From the NCBI GenBank assembly GCA_023958095.1, contig JAMLGJ010000030.1:1-36666 (forward strand): DNA of 36,666 nt, given 5' to 3'. The position numbers and the translations under genes were made by a program. The notes beneath the pieces were generated by a model, which had not been told where the DNA came from, ran no database searches, and worked only from the letters and a program-made list of their open reading frames with translations. Shown here one piece after another: positions 8,430 through 16,500 of this stretch (its first letter is position 1; every line of letters begins with the position of its first letter). This DNA is from Microthrixaceae bacterium (GTDB lineage Bacteria; Actinomycetota; Acidimicrobiia; Acidimicrobiales; Microtrichaceae).

Positions 8430-8822
8430 GTGCTGAGCATCGACACACTCCGTTTGTTCCTCCACGTCAGTGCTGCGGCCATCTGGGTCGGTGGGCAGTT
8501 CACCATCGCCGGCATCCTCCCGACGGTGCGTGGCATGGGGGACGACGCCCCGCGACAGGTGGCCAGGGCGTTCAACCGCATGGCCTGGCCCGCCTACGGC
8601 GTGGCGGTCGTGACCGGCCTCTGGGGGGTGCTCGAAGTGCCCCTCGACGCCATCCCGCACCCCGAGATCGAGATCAAGCTCCTGGTCGTGGTCCTGTCGG
8701 GACTCGGGGCACTCATCCACCAGTTCGCCAATGGCAACAAGGCGATGCTGGCGATCGGCGGGGCGATGAGCTCGTTGTTCGGTGCGGCCGCGATCTGGGT
8801 CGGGGTGGCGCTCGCCGTGTAG
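8430..8822 (+). CDS. small four-helix integral membrane protein (CopD/DUF2269-like)
   Basis: This is a 130-residue membrane protein with four hydrophobic helices at about 8-28, 50-68, 77-95 and 105-128. Helix one contains LHVSAAAIWVGGQF, with an His and WxGG pattern reminiscent of CopD-like and related heme- or copper-linked membrane proteins. A second His is in LIHQFANG. No function can be assigned. The start is GTG at 8430, 39 bp after ispH on the same strand, so co-transcription with ispH is likely. The ribosome-binding site is poor (GGAAG about 15 bases upstream). Confidence 0.75.
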   Translation: MLSIDTLRLFLHVSAAAIWVGGQFTIAGILPTVRGMGDDAPRQVARAFNRMAWPAYGVAVVTGLWGVLEVPLDAIPHPEIEIKLLVVVLSGLGALIHQFANGNKAMLAIGGAMSSLFGAAAIWVGVALAV

Positions 8823-8858
8823 CCGGCGCCCGGTTGCCCACCAGCAGCGTCGGCGCCG
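8823..8858. terminator. possible weak hairpin between convergent genes
   Basis: CCGGCGCC at 8823-8830 can pair with GGCGCCG at 8852-8858 across a 21-nt loop. It lies between the converging membrane-protein and plsC genes. There is no T-run, so a termination role is only positional inference. Confidence 0.25.
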
Positions 8859-8873
8859 CCGGGCCTCGAGTTG

Positions 8874-9560
8874 TCAGTCGCGCACCTCGTCGTAGAGACC
8901 CTGCAGTTCGGCGCGGAGCCTCTCGGTCGTCTCGGCCACGATCCGGCGGGGCACCCTGCCCTCGACCGGAACGTCCGGGTATATCGGTTCGCCGATCACG
9001 ACCCGCACCTTCGCGGGCCTCACCATCTTGGATCCGATCGGCATCGCCCTGTCGGACCCACCGATGCCGACCGGCACGATCGGCACCCGGTTGCGGCACG
9101 CCACGAACGCGGGCCCCTGTTGCATCTCGGCGATCTCGGAGCCCTCCTGGCGTCGGCCCTCGGGGAACATGACCAGTGGCTCTCCCCCGGCCACGGCCTC
9201 CTCGGCCCTGCGCAGCGCCGTGCGGTCGGCGCCGGTCCGGTCCACCGGGAATGCGCCCACCGACTCGAGGAAACGCCCGAACCGTGGTGCCCGCCACAGC
9301 GAGTCCTTGGCCATGAAGCGCATCCGCCTCGGCACGCTCATGGCTGCCACGAGGAAGTCGACATACGATCGGTGCACCGGTGCCAGGATGAACGGCCCCA
9401 CCGTTGGAAGGCGGTCGCGGCCGGTCACCTCGAAGCGCCAGAGCACCTTGGCCAGCACGACACCCAGGCCACGCAGGAACCGGTAGAGGAAGTTGCCCAG
9501 GGGTGTCACCTGGCGCAGGTGTGCAGCCTCCGCGCCGCCGCGGTCACCGTTGGTGGACAT
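8874..9560 (-). CDS. plsC: 1-acyl-sn-glycerol-3-phosphate acyltransferase (PlsC family)
   Basis: This 228-residue acyltransferase makes phosphatidic acid from lysophosphatidic acid and acyl-CoA or acyl-ACP. Family motifs are clear: HRSYVD (HX4D catalytic motif, about residues 63-68), GAFPVDR (motif II region), FPEGRR (motif III) and VPIVPVGIGG (motif IV). A hydrophobic segment near residues 22-40 could associate with the membrane. The ATG overlaps the cmk stop as TGATG, so translation is coupled. It is the last gene of the scpA-to-plsC run. Assignment within the LPLAT superfamily rests on motifs and size, so a lysophospholipid substrate other than LPA is possible. Confidence 0.9.
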   Translation of the reverse strand: MSTNGDRGGAEAAHLRQVTPLGNFLYRFLRGLGVVLAKVLWRFEVTGRDRLPTVGPFILAPVHRSYVDFLVAAMSVPRRMRFMAKDSLWRAPRFGRFLESVGAFPVDRTGADRTALRRAEEAVAGGEPLVMFPEGRRQEGSEIAEMQQGPAFVACRNRVPIVPVGIGGSDRAMPIGSKMVRPAKVRVVIGEPIYPDVPVEGRVPRRIVAETTERLRAELQGLYDEVRD

Positions 9561-10243
9561 CAGCCGGCCCCGCCCGGGGTACCTCCGGGCCCTGCGAGTT
9601 CGGTCCGGCGCCGCTCCACGAGCCCCACGAGTTCGTCCACCGCGGCCTCGATGCCGATGTCGGAGGTGTCCAGGGTCACCGCGTCACCCGCGGTGGCCAA
9701 CGGGCTGTCGGCACGCCCCGAGTCCGCGGCGTCCCGGCGGGCGATGTCGGCCGCCACCTCGTCGTAGTCGAGGTCGGTCATCTCCTTGGCCCGCCGCGAC
9801 GCACGCACCTCGGGCGAAGCGGTCAGGTAGACCTTCAACAACGCGTCCGGGAAGACCACCGTGCCTATGTCACGCCCCTCGATCACACCACCGCCGCGCT
9901 CGATCGCCCACGCACGCTGCCTGGCGCGCAGCTCCGTGCGGACCTCGGGGTTGGCCGCCACGACCGAGACCGCACGGGTCACCTCCGGACCGCGGATCTC
10001 CACCGTCGCGTCGATGTCGTCCACGCGCACACCGGAGTCGTCGACCACGATGTCCACCGCGCGGGCCAGCGCTGCCACCCGGTCGCGATCCTCGGGGTCG
10101 AGCCCCTGGCGGATGGCGGCGAAGGCGACCGCCCGGTACATGGCGCCCGTGTCGAGGTAGGTGAGCCCCAGCCGCTCGGCGAGGCGCCGTCCCACCGTTG
10201 ACTTCCCGGACCCCGCCGGGCCATCTATCGCGATCACGATCAT
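9560..10243 (-). CDS. cmk: (d)CMP kinase
   Basis: This 227-residue cytidylate kinase phosphorylates CMP and dCMP with ATP. It has the P-loop GPAGSGKST (8-16), DTGAMYRA for nucleoside recognition, a GRDIGTVVFPDA segment and the SRRAKEM lid region. The ATG at 10243 has no ribosome-binding site. TAGGAT, whose TAG is the aroA stop codon, lies 6 nt upstream, so this gene may have its own leaderless transcript as well as read-through from aroA. It is coupled to plsC by a TGATG overlap. A cmk downstream of rluB, close to der, is common in actinobacteria; here three aromatic-pathway genes sit between rluB and cmk. Confidence 0.96.
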   Translation of the reverse strand: MIVIAIDGPAGSGKSTVGRRLAERLGLTYLDTGAMYRAVAFAAIRQGLDPEDRDRVAALARAVDIVVDDSGVRVDDIDATVEIRGPEVTRAVSVVAANPEVRTELRARQRAWAIERGGGVIEGRDIGTVVFPDALLKVYLTASPEVRASRRAKEMTDLDYDEVAADIARRDAADSGRADSPLATAGDAVTLDTSDIGIEAAVDELVGLVERRRTELAGPGGTPGGAG

Positions 10244-10249
10244 GGGCCA

Positions 10250-10255
10250 ATCCTA
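10250..10255 (-). promoter_or_regulatory. -10 box (TAGGAT) for leaderless cmk, overlapping the aroA stop codon
   Basis: TAGGAT on the minus strand ends 6 nt before the cmk ATG. Its first three bases are the TAG stop codon of aroA. Box and spacing are identical to those of scpA. Confidence 0.5.
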
Positions 10256-11641
10256 TGGAGCCGGGTCGTGTGACACCTCGCCCCGGAGCGACTCGATCGC
10301 GTCCCAGAAACCCGGGAACGTCTTGTCGACACAGTGGGGATCAGCGATCGACACCCCCCCGGTGAGAAGGCCGAGCACCGCGAAGCTCATCGCCATGCGG
10401 TGGTCGTGGTAGGTGGAGACCACCGCTGGCGAGGGTCGTCCCGGCCGCACCGTGAAGCCGTCAGCGGACTCCGAAGCATCGATTCCCAGGCGCTCCAACT
10501 CGGTGACGACCGAGGCGATCCGATCGGTCTCCTTGCCCCGCACGAAGCCGATGCCGCGCACCGTGACGGGGCCGGTGGCCAGGGGGGCGATGGCGCCAAG
10601 GGTGGGAGCGGTGTCGGAGATGTCGACCATGTCGACCTCCACTCCGTGCAGCTGGCCGGTGCCGCGCACCTCGGTGTGGCCCGTGGCCCGCTCCACCGAG
10701 GCCCCCATCGAGGCGAGCACGTCGACGAACGCGAGGTCCCCCTGCAACGAGGAGGTGCCGAGGCCCTCGACGCGTGCCCGACCGGCTCCCGCAGCTGCCA
10801 GCGCGAAGAAGTACGACGCGGCCGACGCATCCGGTTCGATCGCGAACTCCCGTGCCCGGTAGCCACCGGGAGCGACCTCGATGACCAGCGGGCCTCCCGC
10901 AGGATCGTCGAGGGACACGTCCGCCCCGAAGGAACGCATGACAGCAACGGTCATGTCGACGTAGGGGCGCGAGACCAGTTCGGACACGACCCGCACCCGC
11001 AGGCCGTCGCGCATCGCGGGGGCTGCGAGCAACAGCCCGCTCAGGAACTGGCTCGACACGTCGCCGCGCACGGAAACCTCCCCTCCCTGCACTCCCGTGG
11101 TCCCACCGTGCAGCTCCACCGGAAGGCAACCGGGGTCGCCGAGTGGGACGACCTCCGCTCCGAGCTCGCCGAGTGCGACGAGCAGGTCGGCCATCGGACG
11201 GCGCCGCAACGGTTCGGCCCCGTCCAGCACCCGGGTACCCCCGGCGAGCACCGCCACGGGAGCGATGAAGCGGCTGGTGGTCCCCGACAGTCGGGCATCC
11301 AGCACGGCACCCCCGGACCGCAGGGACCCTCCTGTGCCCTCCACGACGATCTGCACCGTCCCGGAGCCGTCGCGCTCCCCGACACGGCACGCCACACCCA
11401 GCTGGCCCAGGCACTCCGACATCGCCTCGGTGTCATCGGAGACCAACGCGCCACTCAACACCGAGGTGCCCTCGGCCAGGGCTGCACACACGAGCGCACG
11501 ATTGGTGATGGACTTCGAACCGGGCAGCCGGGGTTCCGCGTCGGGAGGCGCCGCCAGGGGCTCCACCTCGAAGGGGTCGGGCAGCCTGCCCGAACCCGCG
11601 GCACCCCGCGTCGCCGGCCCCTCGTCGCGCGCCGGTGGCAT
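10253..11641 (-). CDS. aroA: 3-phosphoshikimate 1-carboxyvinyltransferase (EPSP synthase)
   Basis: This 462-residue enzyme joins shikimate 3-phosphate and PEP on the way to chorismate. After about 30 poorly structured residues it shows PGSKSITNRA with the substrate-binding Lys43, then SGTTSRFIAPVA, EPLRRRPM, SSQFLSGLLLAAP, the acidic SYFFALAAAG segment and the C-terminal RGKETDRI and DHRMAMSFAV motifs. The ATG at 11641 overlaps the tyrA stop as TGATG, with GGAGG five bases upstream. Its TAG stop doubles as the -10-like box of cmk. It acts in the same pathway as the adjacent tyrA and aroH. Confidence 0.96.
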   Translation of the reverse strand: MPPARDEGPATRGAAGSGRLPDPFEVEPLAAPPDAEPRLPGSKSITNRALVCAALAEGTSVLSGALVSDDTEAMSECLGQLGVACRVGERDGSGTVQIVVEGTGGSLRSGGAVLDARLSGTTSRFIAPVAVLAGGTRVLDGAEPLRRRPMADLLVALGELGAEVVPLGDPGCLPVELHGGTTGVQGGEVSVRGDVSSQFLSGLLLAAPAMRDGLRVRVVSELVSRPYVDMTVAVMRSFGADVSLDDPAGGPLVIEVAPGGYRAREFAIEPDASAASYFFALAAAGAGRARVEGLGTSSLQGDLAFVDVLASMGASVERATGHTEVRGTGQLHGVEVDMVDISDTAPTLGAIAPLATGPVTVRGIGFVRGKETDRIASVVTELERLGIDASESADGFTVRPGRPSPAVVSTYHDHRMAMSFAVLGLLTGGVSIADPHCVDKTFPGFWDAIESLRGEVSHDPAP

Positions 11642-12732
11642 CAGGCCTCCCCGAGGGGCTGCACTCCGGGCCTTCGGCCGCTGAGCTCGAGGGCCGAGCT
11701 GAGCGCTCCGGCATCCCGTTCGGCCACCACGAGGATCAACGTGGCCGCCGCAGCGCCGGCGGCGTGGACCACCTCGATGTCATAGACGTTGATGTCCGCC
11801 TCGGTGGCCAGGGTGGTGATGGAGGCGAGCTCACCGGGCCGGTCGGTGACCTCGACCCTGACCTCCACGAGGTGTTCGGGATCGGGAGCTCCCGCCGGAA
11901 GGTTGCGCCGGGCGACCTGGGCCACCTCTAGACGTTCGAGCAGTTCCCCGGAGTCGCCCTGTTCGACGATCGAACGCAACTCCGACAACGACTCGACGAG
12001 GCCGTCGAGCACCTCGCAGATGGCCTCGGAGTTGTCGTTGCAGATGTCGATCCAGATCCGGGGATCCCCGGCTGCGATCCGCGTCATGTCACGGAACCCG
12101 CCCGCTGCGAGGCGCTTGAGCGCGGGGTGCTCCGCCGAGCGGCGCTCGGCGACTCCCATGAGCGCTGCCGCTGTCAGGTGTGGCACGTGTGACACGGTGG
12201 CCACGAGCCGGTCGTGCTGGAGGGGATCCAGGGTCACCACCTCGGCTCCCATCGAGCGAACAGCCCCGTGCACCAGGCTCAGCGCGGCCGGGTCGGTGTG
12301 GTCATCGGGGGTGATCGCCCAGGTGGCCCCGCTGAACAGGTCGGCTCTCGCCCCGTCGATGCCCAGTGCCTCGGACCCGGCCATCGGATGCCCGCCGACG
12401 AAGCGCGGGTGGGCCACATCGGCCACCACCGGCGCCTTCACGCTGCCCACGTCGGTGACCACTCCCCCGCGCTCGAGCGCCTGTCGGGCGAGTTGCGCCA
12501 CGGTCGAGACCGGGGTGGCCACCACCGTGAGTTCCGCATCCGGGTCGACGCCGGTGGCGTCCACCGCGCCCACCTCCACCGCCCGGGCCAGGACCGTGGC
12601 GTCCTCGTCGGTCCCGGTCACGTGCCAGCCCAGCGACCGCAACGCCAGTCCGACCGAGCCGCCGATGAGGCCCGTACCCACCAACGCGGCGCGCCGCTGT
12701 GTGGTCCCGCCGGCATGGGTCTGCGTTGTCAC
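11641..12732 (-). CDS. tyrA: prephenate dehydrogenase with C-terminal ACT domain
   Basis: This 363-residue enzyme oxidises prephenate to 4-hydroxyphenylpyruvate for tyrosine synthesis. The N-terminal Rossmann domain has GTGLIGGSVG (19-28). The catalytic region includes GGHPMAGSEALG and ATVSHVPHL, with the conserved His. A helical dimerisation domain and a C-terminal ACT domain (about 285-355; VEVTDRPGELASI) follow, so feedback regulation by an amino acid such as tyrosine is likely. The GTG at 12732 is preferred: GGAG lies eight bases upstream and it starts four bases after the aroH stop. An ATG 13 codons upstream would overlap aroH by 35 bp. Confidence 0.94.
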   Translation of the reverse strand: MTTQTHAGGTTQRRAALVGTGLIGGSVGLALRSLGWHVTGTDEDATVLARAVEVGAVDATGVDPDAELTVVATPVSTVAQLARQALERGGVVTDVGSVKAPVVADVAHPRFVGGHPMAGSEALGIDGARADLFSGATWAITPDDHTDPAALSLVHGAVRSMGAEVVTLDPLQHDRLVATVSHVPHLTAAALMGVAERRSAEHPALKRLAAGGFRDMTRIAAGDPRIWIDICNDNSEAICEVLDGLVESLSELRSIVEQGDSGELLERLEVAQVARRNLPAGAPDPEHLVEVRVEVTDRPGELASITTLATEADINVYDIEVVHAAGAAAATLILVVAERDAGALSSALELSGRRPGVQPLGEA

Positions 12733-12736
12733 TGCA

Positions 12737-13105
12737 TCACTCCGGGAGGTCGTCGCGCAGGCCGCGGGCACCCTCCAGGTACACGTGGCGCATCTCCTCG
12801 CGTGCCCGCTGGGAGTACAGGTGCATCATCACCCTGATGCAGCGTGGGGTCGCGCCGTCGATGTCTAGTTCCTGGCTGCACATGAGGGGGACGTCACCGA
12901 GGCCCATCCGCCGTGCTGCAAGCGCCGGAAAGGCTGCGTGGATGTCGTTGGTGGCACTGAAGAGGATCGACACGAGGTCGTCGTGGTCGACCTCGTTGCG
13001 CTCCATCATCTCCGAGAGCAGGGTCCTCACCCGCTCGACCATGTGGTTCTCGTCGTCGACCTCGAGGGTCGTGGCACCGCGCAGCGCCCGGATCTTCTGG
13101 GACAT
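12737..13105 (-). CDS. aroH: chorismate mutase, AroH type
   Basis: This 122-residue monofunctional chorismate mutase converts chorismate to prephenate, which TyrA next door uses. It belongs to the trimeric Bacillus-type AroH fold rather than the helical AroQ type. Evidence is RALRGATT near the N-terminus with the active-site Arg, FSATNDIHAAFPA, VPLMCSQELDI, and the C-terminal RHVYLEGARGLR. The ATG at 13105 gives the standard length. An upstream in-frame ATG at 13156 would run into rluB. No ribosome-binding site is visible; TAGCCT seven bases before the ATG suggests a leaderless transcript. Confidence 0.94.
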   Translation of the reverse strand: MSQKIRALRGATTLEVDDENHMVERVRTLLSEMMERNEVDHDDLVSILFSATNDIHAAFPALAARRMGLGDVPLMCSQELDIDGATPRCIRVMMHLYSQRAREEMRHVYLEGARGLRDDLPE

Positions 13106-13112
13106 CGACCGA

Positions 13113-13118
13113 AGGCTA
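13113..13118 (-). promoter_or_regulatory. -10 box (TAGCCT) for leaderless aroH, overlapping the rluB stop codon
   Basis: TAGCCT on the minus strand ends 7 nt before the aroH ATG. Its TAG is also the stop codon of rluB. The hexamer and spacing are the same as at ispH and recN. Confidence 0.5.
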
Positions 13119-13883
13119 CCCGCGGCGTCCCGGAGCGCCATCTCCCCGGCGGCCACCGGACGCGGCGATCTCCAGGGCTGCCAACTCCTCCGGCGTGAGG
13201 TGCCGCCAGCCCCCCGGGGGCAGCTTCGGGTCGCGCAACGGCCCGATGCGCGTGCGCACCAGGCGTCGCACCGGGAACCCGACCGCGTCGCACATCCTCC
13301 GGACCTGGCGGTTGCGGCCCTCGTGGATCACGATCCGCAGCCCGTGGTCACCGACCTTGGTGACCTTCGCGGGATGGGTCGGCCCGTCATCGAGTTCCAC
13401 GCCCTCGCGAAGCGCCCTCACCGCTCCCGGGGTCGGCACTCCCCGAACCTCTGCGAGGTACTCCTTCTCCACACCGTGACTCGGATGGGTCAGGTGCTGG
13501 GTGAGGGTTCCGTCGTTGGTCAGGAGCAGCAGCCCCTCGGTGTCCTTGTCGAGACGGCCCACCGGGTGGACGCGCGGTTCGCCGGGAACCAGGTCGAGCA
13601 CCGTGGAACGGCCATGTGTGTCAGAAGCCGTGGTGACGACCCCGGCGGGCTTGTTGAGCAGCCAGTGCACCAGTGACGGGTCGATGGCCACGACCGTCCC
13701 ATCCACCGCGACCACGTCGGTGTCGGGCTCCACCCTCCGGCCCAGCGACGCGACTGCGCCGTTCACGGTGACCCTGCCCTGGGCGATCAGTTCCTCACAG
13801 GTGCGCCTGCTTCCGAGGCCACGCCTGGCCAGGACCTTCTGGAGCCGTTCGCCCTCCGGGTTCGCGGAGGTGTCCCGGCTCAC
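13116..13883 (-). CDS. rluB: 23S rRNA pseudouridine synthase (RluB/RsuA family)
   Basis: This is a 255-residue pseudouridine synthase. An N-terminal S4 RNA-binding domain (about 12-60; [20 protein letters not shown]) is followed by the catalytic domain with the active-site Asp in [37 protein letters not shown] near the end is typical of the RsuA/RluB/E/F subfamily. The most likely target is the 23S rRNA, by analogy to RluB; target choice within the subfamily is not decided by sequence alone. The GTG at 13883 overlaps the scpB stop as GTGA. Its position after scpA-scpB is conserved across actinobacteria and firmicutes. Confidence 0.94.
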   Translation of the reverse strand: MSRDTSANPEGERLQKVLARRGLGSRRTCEELIAQGRVTVNGAVASLGRRVEPDTDVVAVDGTVVAIDPSLVHWLLNKPAGVVTTASDTHGRSTVLDLVPGEPRVHPVGRLDKDTEGLLLLTNDGTLTQHLTHPSHGVEKEYLAEVRGVPTPGAVRALREGVELDDGPTHPAKVTKVGDHGLRIVIHEGRNRQVRRMCDAVGFPVRRLVRTRIGPLRDPKLPPGGWRHLTPEELAALEIAASGGRRGDGAPGRRG

Positions 13884-14560
13884 GCCCTGGTGTCTCCGCC
13901 CGCCGTCGAACCCGCCTCGGCAGGGGCAGTGGGCTCACCCGGGTCGTCCTCGATGCGCAGACCGGCTTCGAGCATCTCCACCACCTCGGCCTCGGGGATG
14001 AAGTCGCCGAGCGACGGGAGCTCCTCGAGAGACCTGAGACCCAGTCGTTCGAGGAACTCACGGGTGGTCCCGAACAGGGTCGCCTGGCCGGGGCCGGGGT
14101 CCTGACCCACTTCGACGATGTAGCCGCGCTGTGAGAGCGTGCGCATGACGCCGTCCACGTTGACCCCGCGTATCGCCGCCACCTGGGCCCGGCTGATGGG
14201 CTGCTTGTAGGCCACGATCGCGAGCGTCTCGAGTGCAGCCGCCGACAGCCTCGCCGACTGGCCCGTGAGCACGAAACGCTCCACGTAGGGCGCCGCCCAC
14301 TCGTCGCTCTGGAACCTCCAGCCTCCGGCGACCTCCACCAGCACGAAGCCCCGACCCTCGTCGCGGTAGGCCTGCGACATCTCCTCGAGGGTCGTCGTGA
14401 CGATCGCCGGCGACACCTCGGTCAGTTCCCCGAGCAGCCGGGCCTGCACCGGCTCCTCGGCAACCATGATGATCGCCTCGAGGATCCTCCGGAGGTCACG
14501 GCCCGGCCCTGAGGTGTCGGCGTTCCCCGGCTCGGTCGCCTCCTCGGCCCGATCATCCAT
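13880..14560 (-). CDS. scpB: segregation and condensation protein ScpB
   Basis: This 226-residue kleisin-associated protein forms the SMC-ScpA-ScpB condensin that organises and segregates the chromosome. It has two winged-helix domains: the first about 20-95 ([15 protein letters not shown]), the second about 100-180 ([21 protein letters not shown], then [10 protein letters not shown]). The tail is acidic. The ATG at 14560 overlaps the scpA stop by 8 bp, so translation is coupled. The frame is open 16 codons further inside scpA, but that stretch does not look like ScpB. Confidence 0.96.
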   Translation of the reverse strand: MDDRAEEATEPGNADTSGPGRDLRRILEAIIMVAEEPVQARLLGELTEVSPAIVTTTLEEMSQAYRDEGRGFVLVEVAGGWRFQSDEWAAPYVERFVLTGQSARLSAAALETLAIVAYKQPISRAQVAAIRGVNVDGVMRTLSQRGYIVEVGQDPGPGQATLFGTTREFLERLGLRSLEELPSLGDFIPEAEVVEMLEAGLRIEDDPGEPTAPAEAGSTAGGDTRA

Positions 14561-15332
14561 CGTAGGCATCCACCAACTCCAGGGCACCGCTCGCAACCTC
14601 GTCGCCACCCTGCCACAGCACCTCTATGTCACCGAAGTTCCCCGCCTGTTGGAGGTCGACCAGACCCTGTTTGAACAACTCGAGCACGGCCAGGAAGTGC
14701 ACGATCACCTCCATGCGCTCCACCAGCTGGGATGTCAGTTCGCGGAACGACACCCGGGGTGAGCCGGGAAGTTCCCTGAGGAGCTGCCCCACCGTGTCCA
14801 TGACCGACACCTTGATCGGTGCCACGTGGAACAGGTCGATGCGCGGTTCGGGCCGTGGGGTGCACGCACGCACGAACGCGTCGCGCAGGTCCTCGGCGCC
14901 GATCCCCTCGAGCAGGTCGGGGGTCAACTCGACGTAGCGCTCGTCGGGGCCGCAGCGCCGCGGAACCGACCGGGCGGCCGTGTTGTGCAGAGAGGCGAGC
15001 ATCCGCGCCGCGTCCTTGAAGGTCTTGCACTCGAGCAACCTGGCCAGGAGCAGGTCCCGCTCCTCCCAGAGCGCGAGCTCGTCATCGAGGTCCACGTCCG
15101 GGTCGTCGGGCAGGAGCCGCTTGGTCTTCAGCTCCACCAGGGTCGCTGCTATGAGGAGGAACTCCGTGGCCACCTCGAGATCGAGGGCCTCCATCTGCTG
15201 CAGGTGCTCCAGGTAGGCATCCACGATCGGGGCCAGGTCGACCTCGTAGAGGTCCACCTGTTCCCGCAGTATCAGGTGCAACAGCAGGTCGAAGGGCCCC
15301 TCGAACACCGGGGTCTGGACGTCATAGGCCAC
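14553..15332 (-). CDS. scpA: segregation and condensation protein ScpA (kleisin)
   Basis: This is the 259-residue kleisin subunit that bridges SMC heads. The N-terminus FEGPFDLLLHLI and EVDLAPIVDAYLEHL is the family signature. The middle is charged and helical, and the C-terminus forms a winged helix (about 180-250; VVHFLAVLELFKQGLVDLQQ). The GTG at 15332 is chosen because a TAGGAT -10 box lies 6 nt upstream with no ribosome-binding site, the leaderless arrangement. It heads the run ending in plsC and is divergent from trpS. Confidence 0.95.
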   Translation of the reverse strand: MAYDVQTPVFEGPFDLLLHLILREQVDLYEVDLAPIVDAYLEHLQQMEALDLEVATEFLLIAATLVELKTKRLLPDDPDVDLDDELALWEERDLLLARLLECKTFKDAARMLASLHNTAARSVPRRCGPDERYVELTPDLLEGIGAEDLRDAFVRACTPRPEPRIDLFHVAPIKVSVMDTVGQLLRELPGSPRVSFRELTSQLVERMEVIVHFLAVLELFKQGLVDLQQAGNFGDIEVLWQGGDEVASGALELVDAYDG

Positions 15333-15338
15333 GTGCCC

Positions 15339-15344
15339 ATCCTA
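15339..15344 (-). promoter_or_regulatory. -10 box (TAGGAT) for leaderless scpA
   Basis: TAGGAT on the minus strand ends 6 nt before the scpA GTG. It probably drives the scpA-to-plsC operon. No good -35 is visible; TGTAAT at an 18-nt spacing is the nearest match. Confidence 0.55.
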
Positions 15345-15472
15345 GCGCGCACCGGGTGCGGGATTACACGCTTGTGATTTCGCCGCCGGGCCGGGACGGG
15401 CACCGGGAATCGCGCTGGCGGGAGGCGCCGCACGGGCCGAAACCGGTTCGCCCTGACCCCTCGTGCCATCGG

Positions 15473-15478
15473 TAGCAT
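15473..15478 (+). promoter_or_regulatory. -10 box (TAGCAT) for leaderless trpS
   Basis: TAGCAT lies 8 nt before the trpS GTG at 15487. No ribosome-binding site separates them. It is on the opposite strand to the scpA box, about 130 bp away, making this a divergent promoter region. Confidence 0.55.
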
Positions 15479-15486
15479 GCCGGGCC

Positions 15487-16473
15487 GTGACACGCGTCTT
15501 CTCGGGAATCCAGCCAACCGGCGACCTGCACCTCGGCAACCTGCTGGGGGCCGTTCGCAACTGGGTGGAGATGCAGCACCGCAGCGAGGGCGTGTTCTGC
15601 ATAGTCGACCTGCACGCGCTCACGGTGGCCACCGCCCCCGGCGAAGTTGGTTCCCGGACCCTCGAGCTCGCCCAGGTGCTGATGGCCTGTGGGCTCGACC
15701 CCGAGGCAACGACGCTCTTCGTGCAGTCCCATGTGCACGAACACGCCGAGCTGGCCTGGATCCTGCAGTGCAACACGAGCTTCGGCGAGCTGAACCGAAT
15801 GACGCAGTTCAAGGACAAGTCCGCCCGCCAGCGGGACTTCATATCGGCGGGCCTGTTCACCTACCCCGCGCTGCAGGCGGCTGACATCCTCCTCTACGAC
15901 ACCGAGGAGGTGCCGGTGGGAGAGGACCAGCGCCAGCACATCGAGTTGACCCGCGACGTTGCAGAGCGCTTCAACGCCCGATTCGGTGAGACCTTCATAC
16001 TGCCCGAGGCGGTGATCCCCCCGACCGCGGCTCGCGTGATGGACCTGCAGAACCCCACCGACAAGATGTCGAAGTCCGCCGAGTCCGACGCCGGCACCAT
16101 CCTGTTGGGTGACGACCTTGCGGTCACGGCGAAGAAGCTGCGCCGGGCGGTCACCGACTCCGACAACGAGGTGCGCTGGGACCCGGCGGCCAAGCCAGGG
16201 GTCTCAAACCTGCTCGGCATCCTCGGCGCCTGCACCGGGGACGACCCCGAGGCGCTGGCCGAGCGCTACGACCAGTACGGCCCGCTCAAGAACGACACCG
16301 CCGAGGCGGTGGTGTCACTTCTCGAACCGATCCAGCAGCGCCTCGCCGAGTTGCGTGCCGACCCCGGTGAGACCTCCAGGGCACTGGCAGCGGGCGCCGA
16401 CAAGGCCCGGACGGTGGCGGTGCCGGTGCTGCGGCGGGCAACCGAGCACATAGGTCTGCTCAGCGGAGGCTGA
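15487..16473 (+). CDS. trpS: tryptophanyl-tRNA synthetase
   Basis: This 328-residue class I aminoacyl-tRNA synthetase charges tRNA-Trp. The HIGH-equivalent is PTGDLHLGNLLG near the N-terminus and the KMSKS loop is intact (DKMSKSAES, about 192-200). Other family marks are VGEDQRQHIELTRD and NPTDKM. Length is typical. The GTG at 15487 places the start directly at the conserved TRVFSGIQPTG, with a -10 box eight bases upstream. It is a lone plus-strand gene between minus-strand operons. It converges with the HD-domain gene. Confidence 0.97.
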   Translation: MTRVFSGIQPTGDLHLGNLLGAVRNWVEMQHRSEGVFCIVDLHALTVATAPGEVGSRTLELAQVLMACGLDPEATTLFVQSHVHEHAELAWILQCNTSFGELNRMTQFKDKSARQRDFISAGLFTYPALQAADILLYDTEEVPVGEDQRQHIELTRDVAERFNARFGETFILPEAVIPPTAARVMDLQNPTDKMSKSAESDAGTILLGDDLAVTAKKLRRAVTDSDNEVRWDPAAKPGVSNLLGILGACTGDDPEALAERYDQYGPLKNDTAEAVVSLLEPIQQRLAELRADPGETSRALAAGADKARTVAVPVLRRATEHIGLLSGG

Positions 16474-16474
16474 A

Positions 16475-16498
16475 CCCCGCCCCGGTCGCGCTGCGGGG
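16475..16498. terminator. possible hairpin between convergent trpS and HD genes
   Basis: CCCCGC at 16475-16480 can pair with GCGGGG at 16493-16498 across 12 nt, in the 27-bp gap between the two stop codons. No T-run follows on either strand. Confidence 0.3.
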
Positions 16499-16500
16499 GC

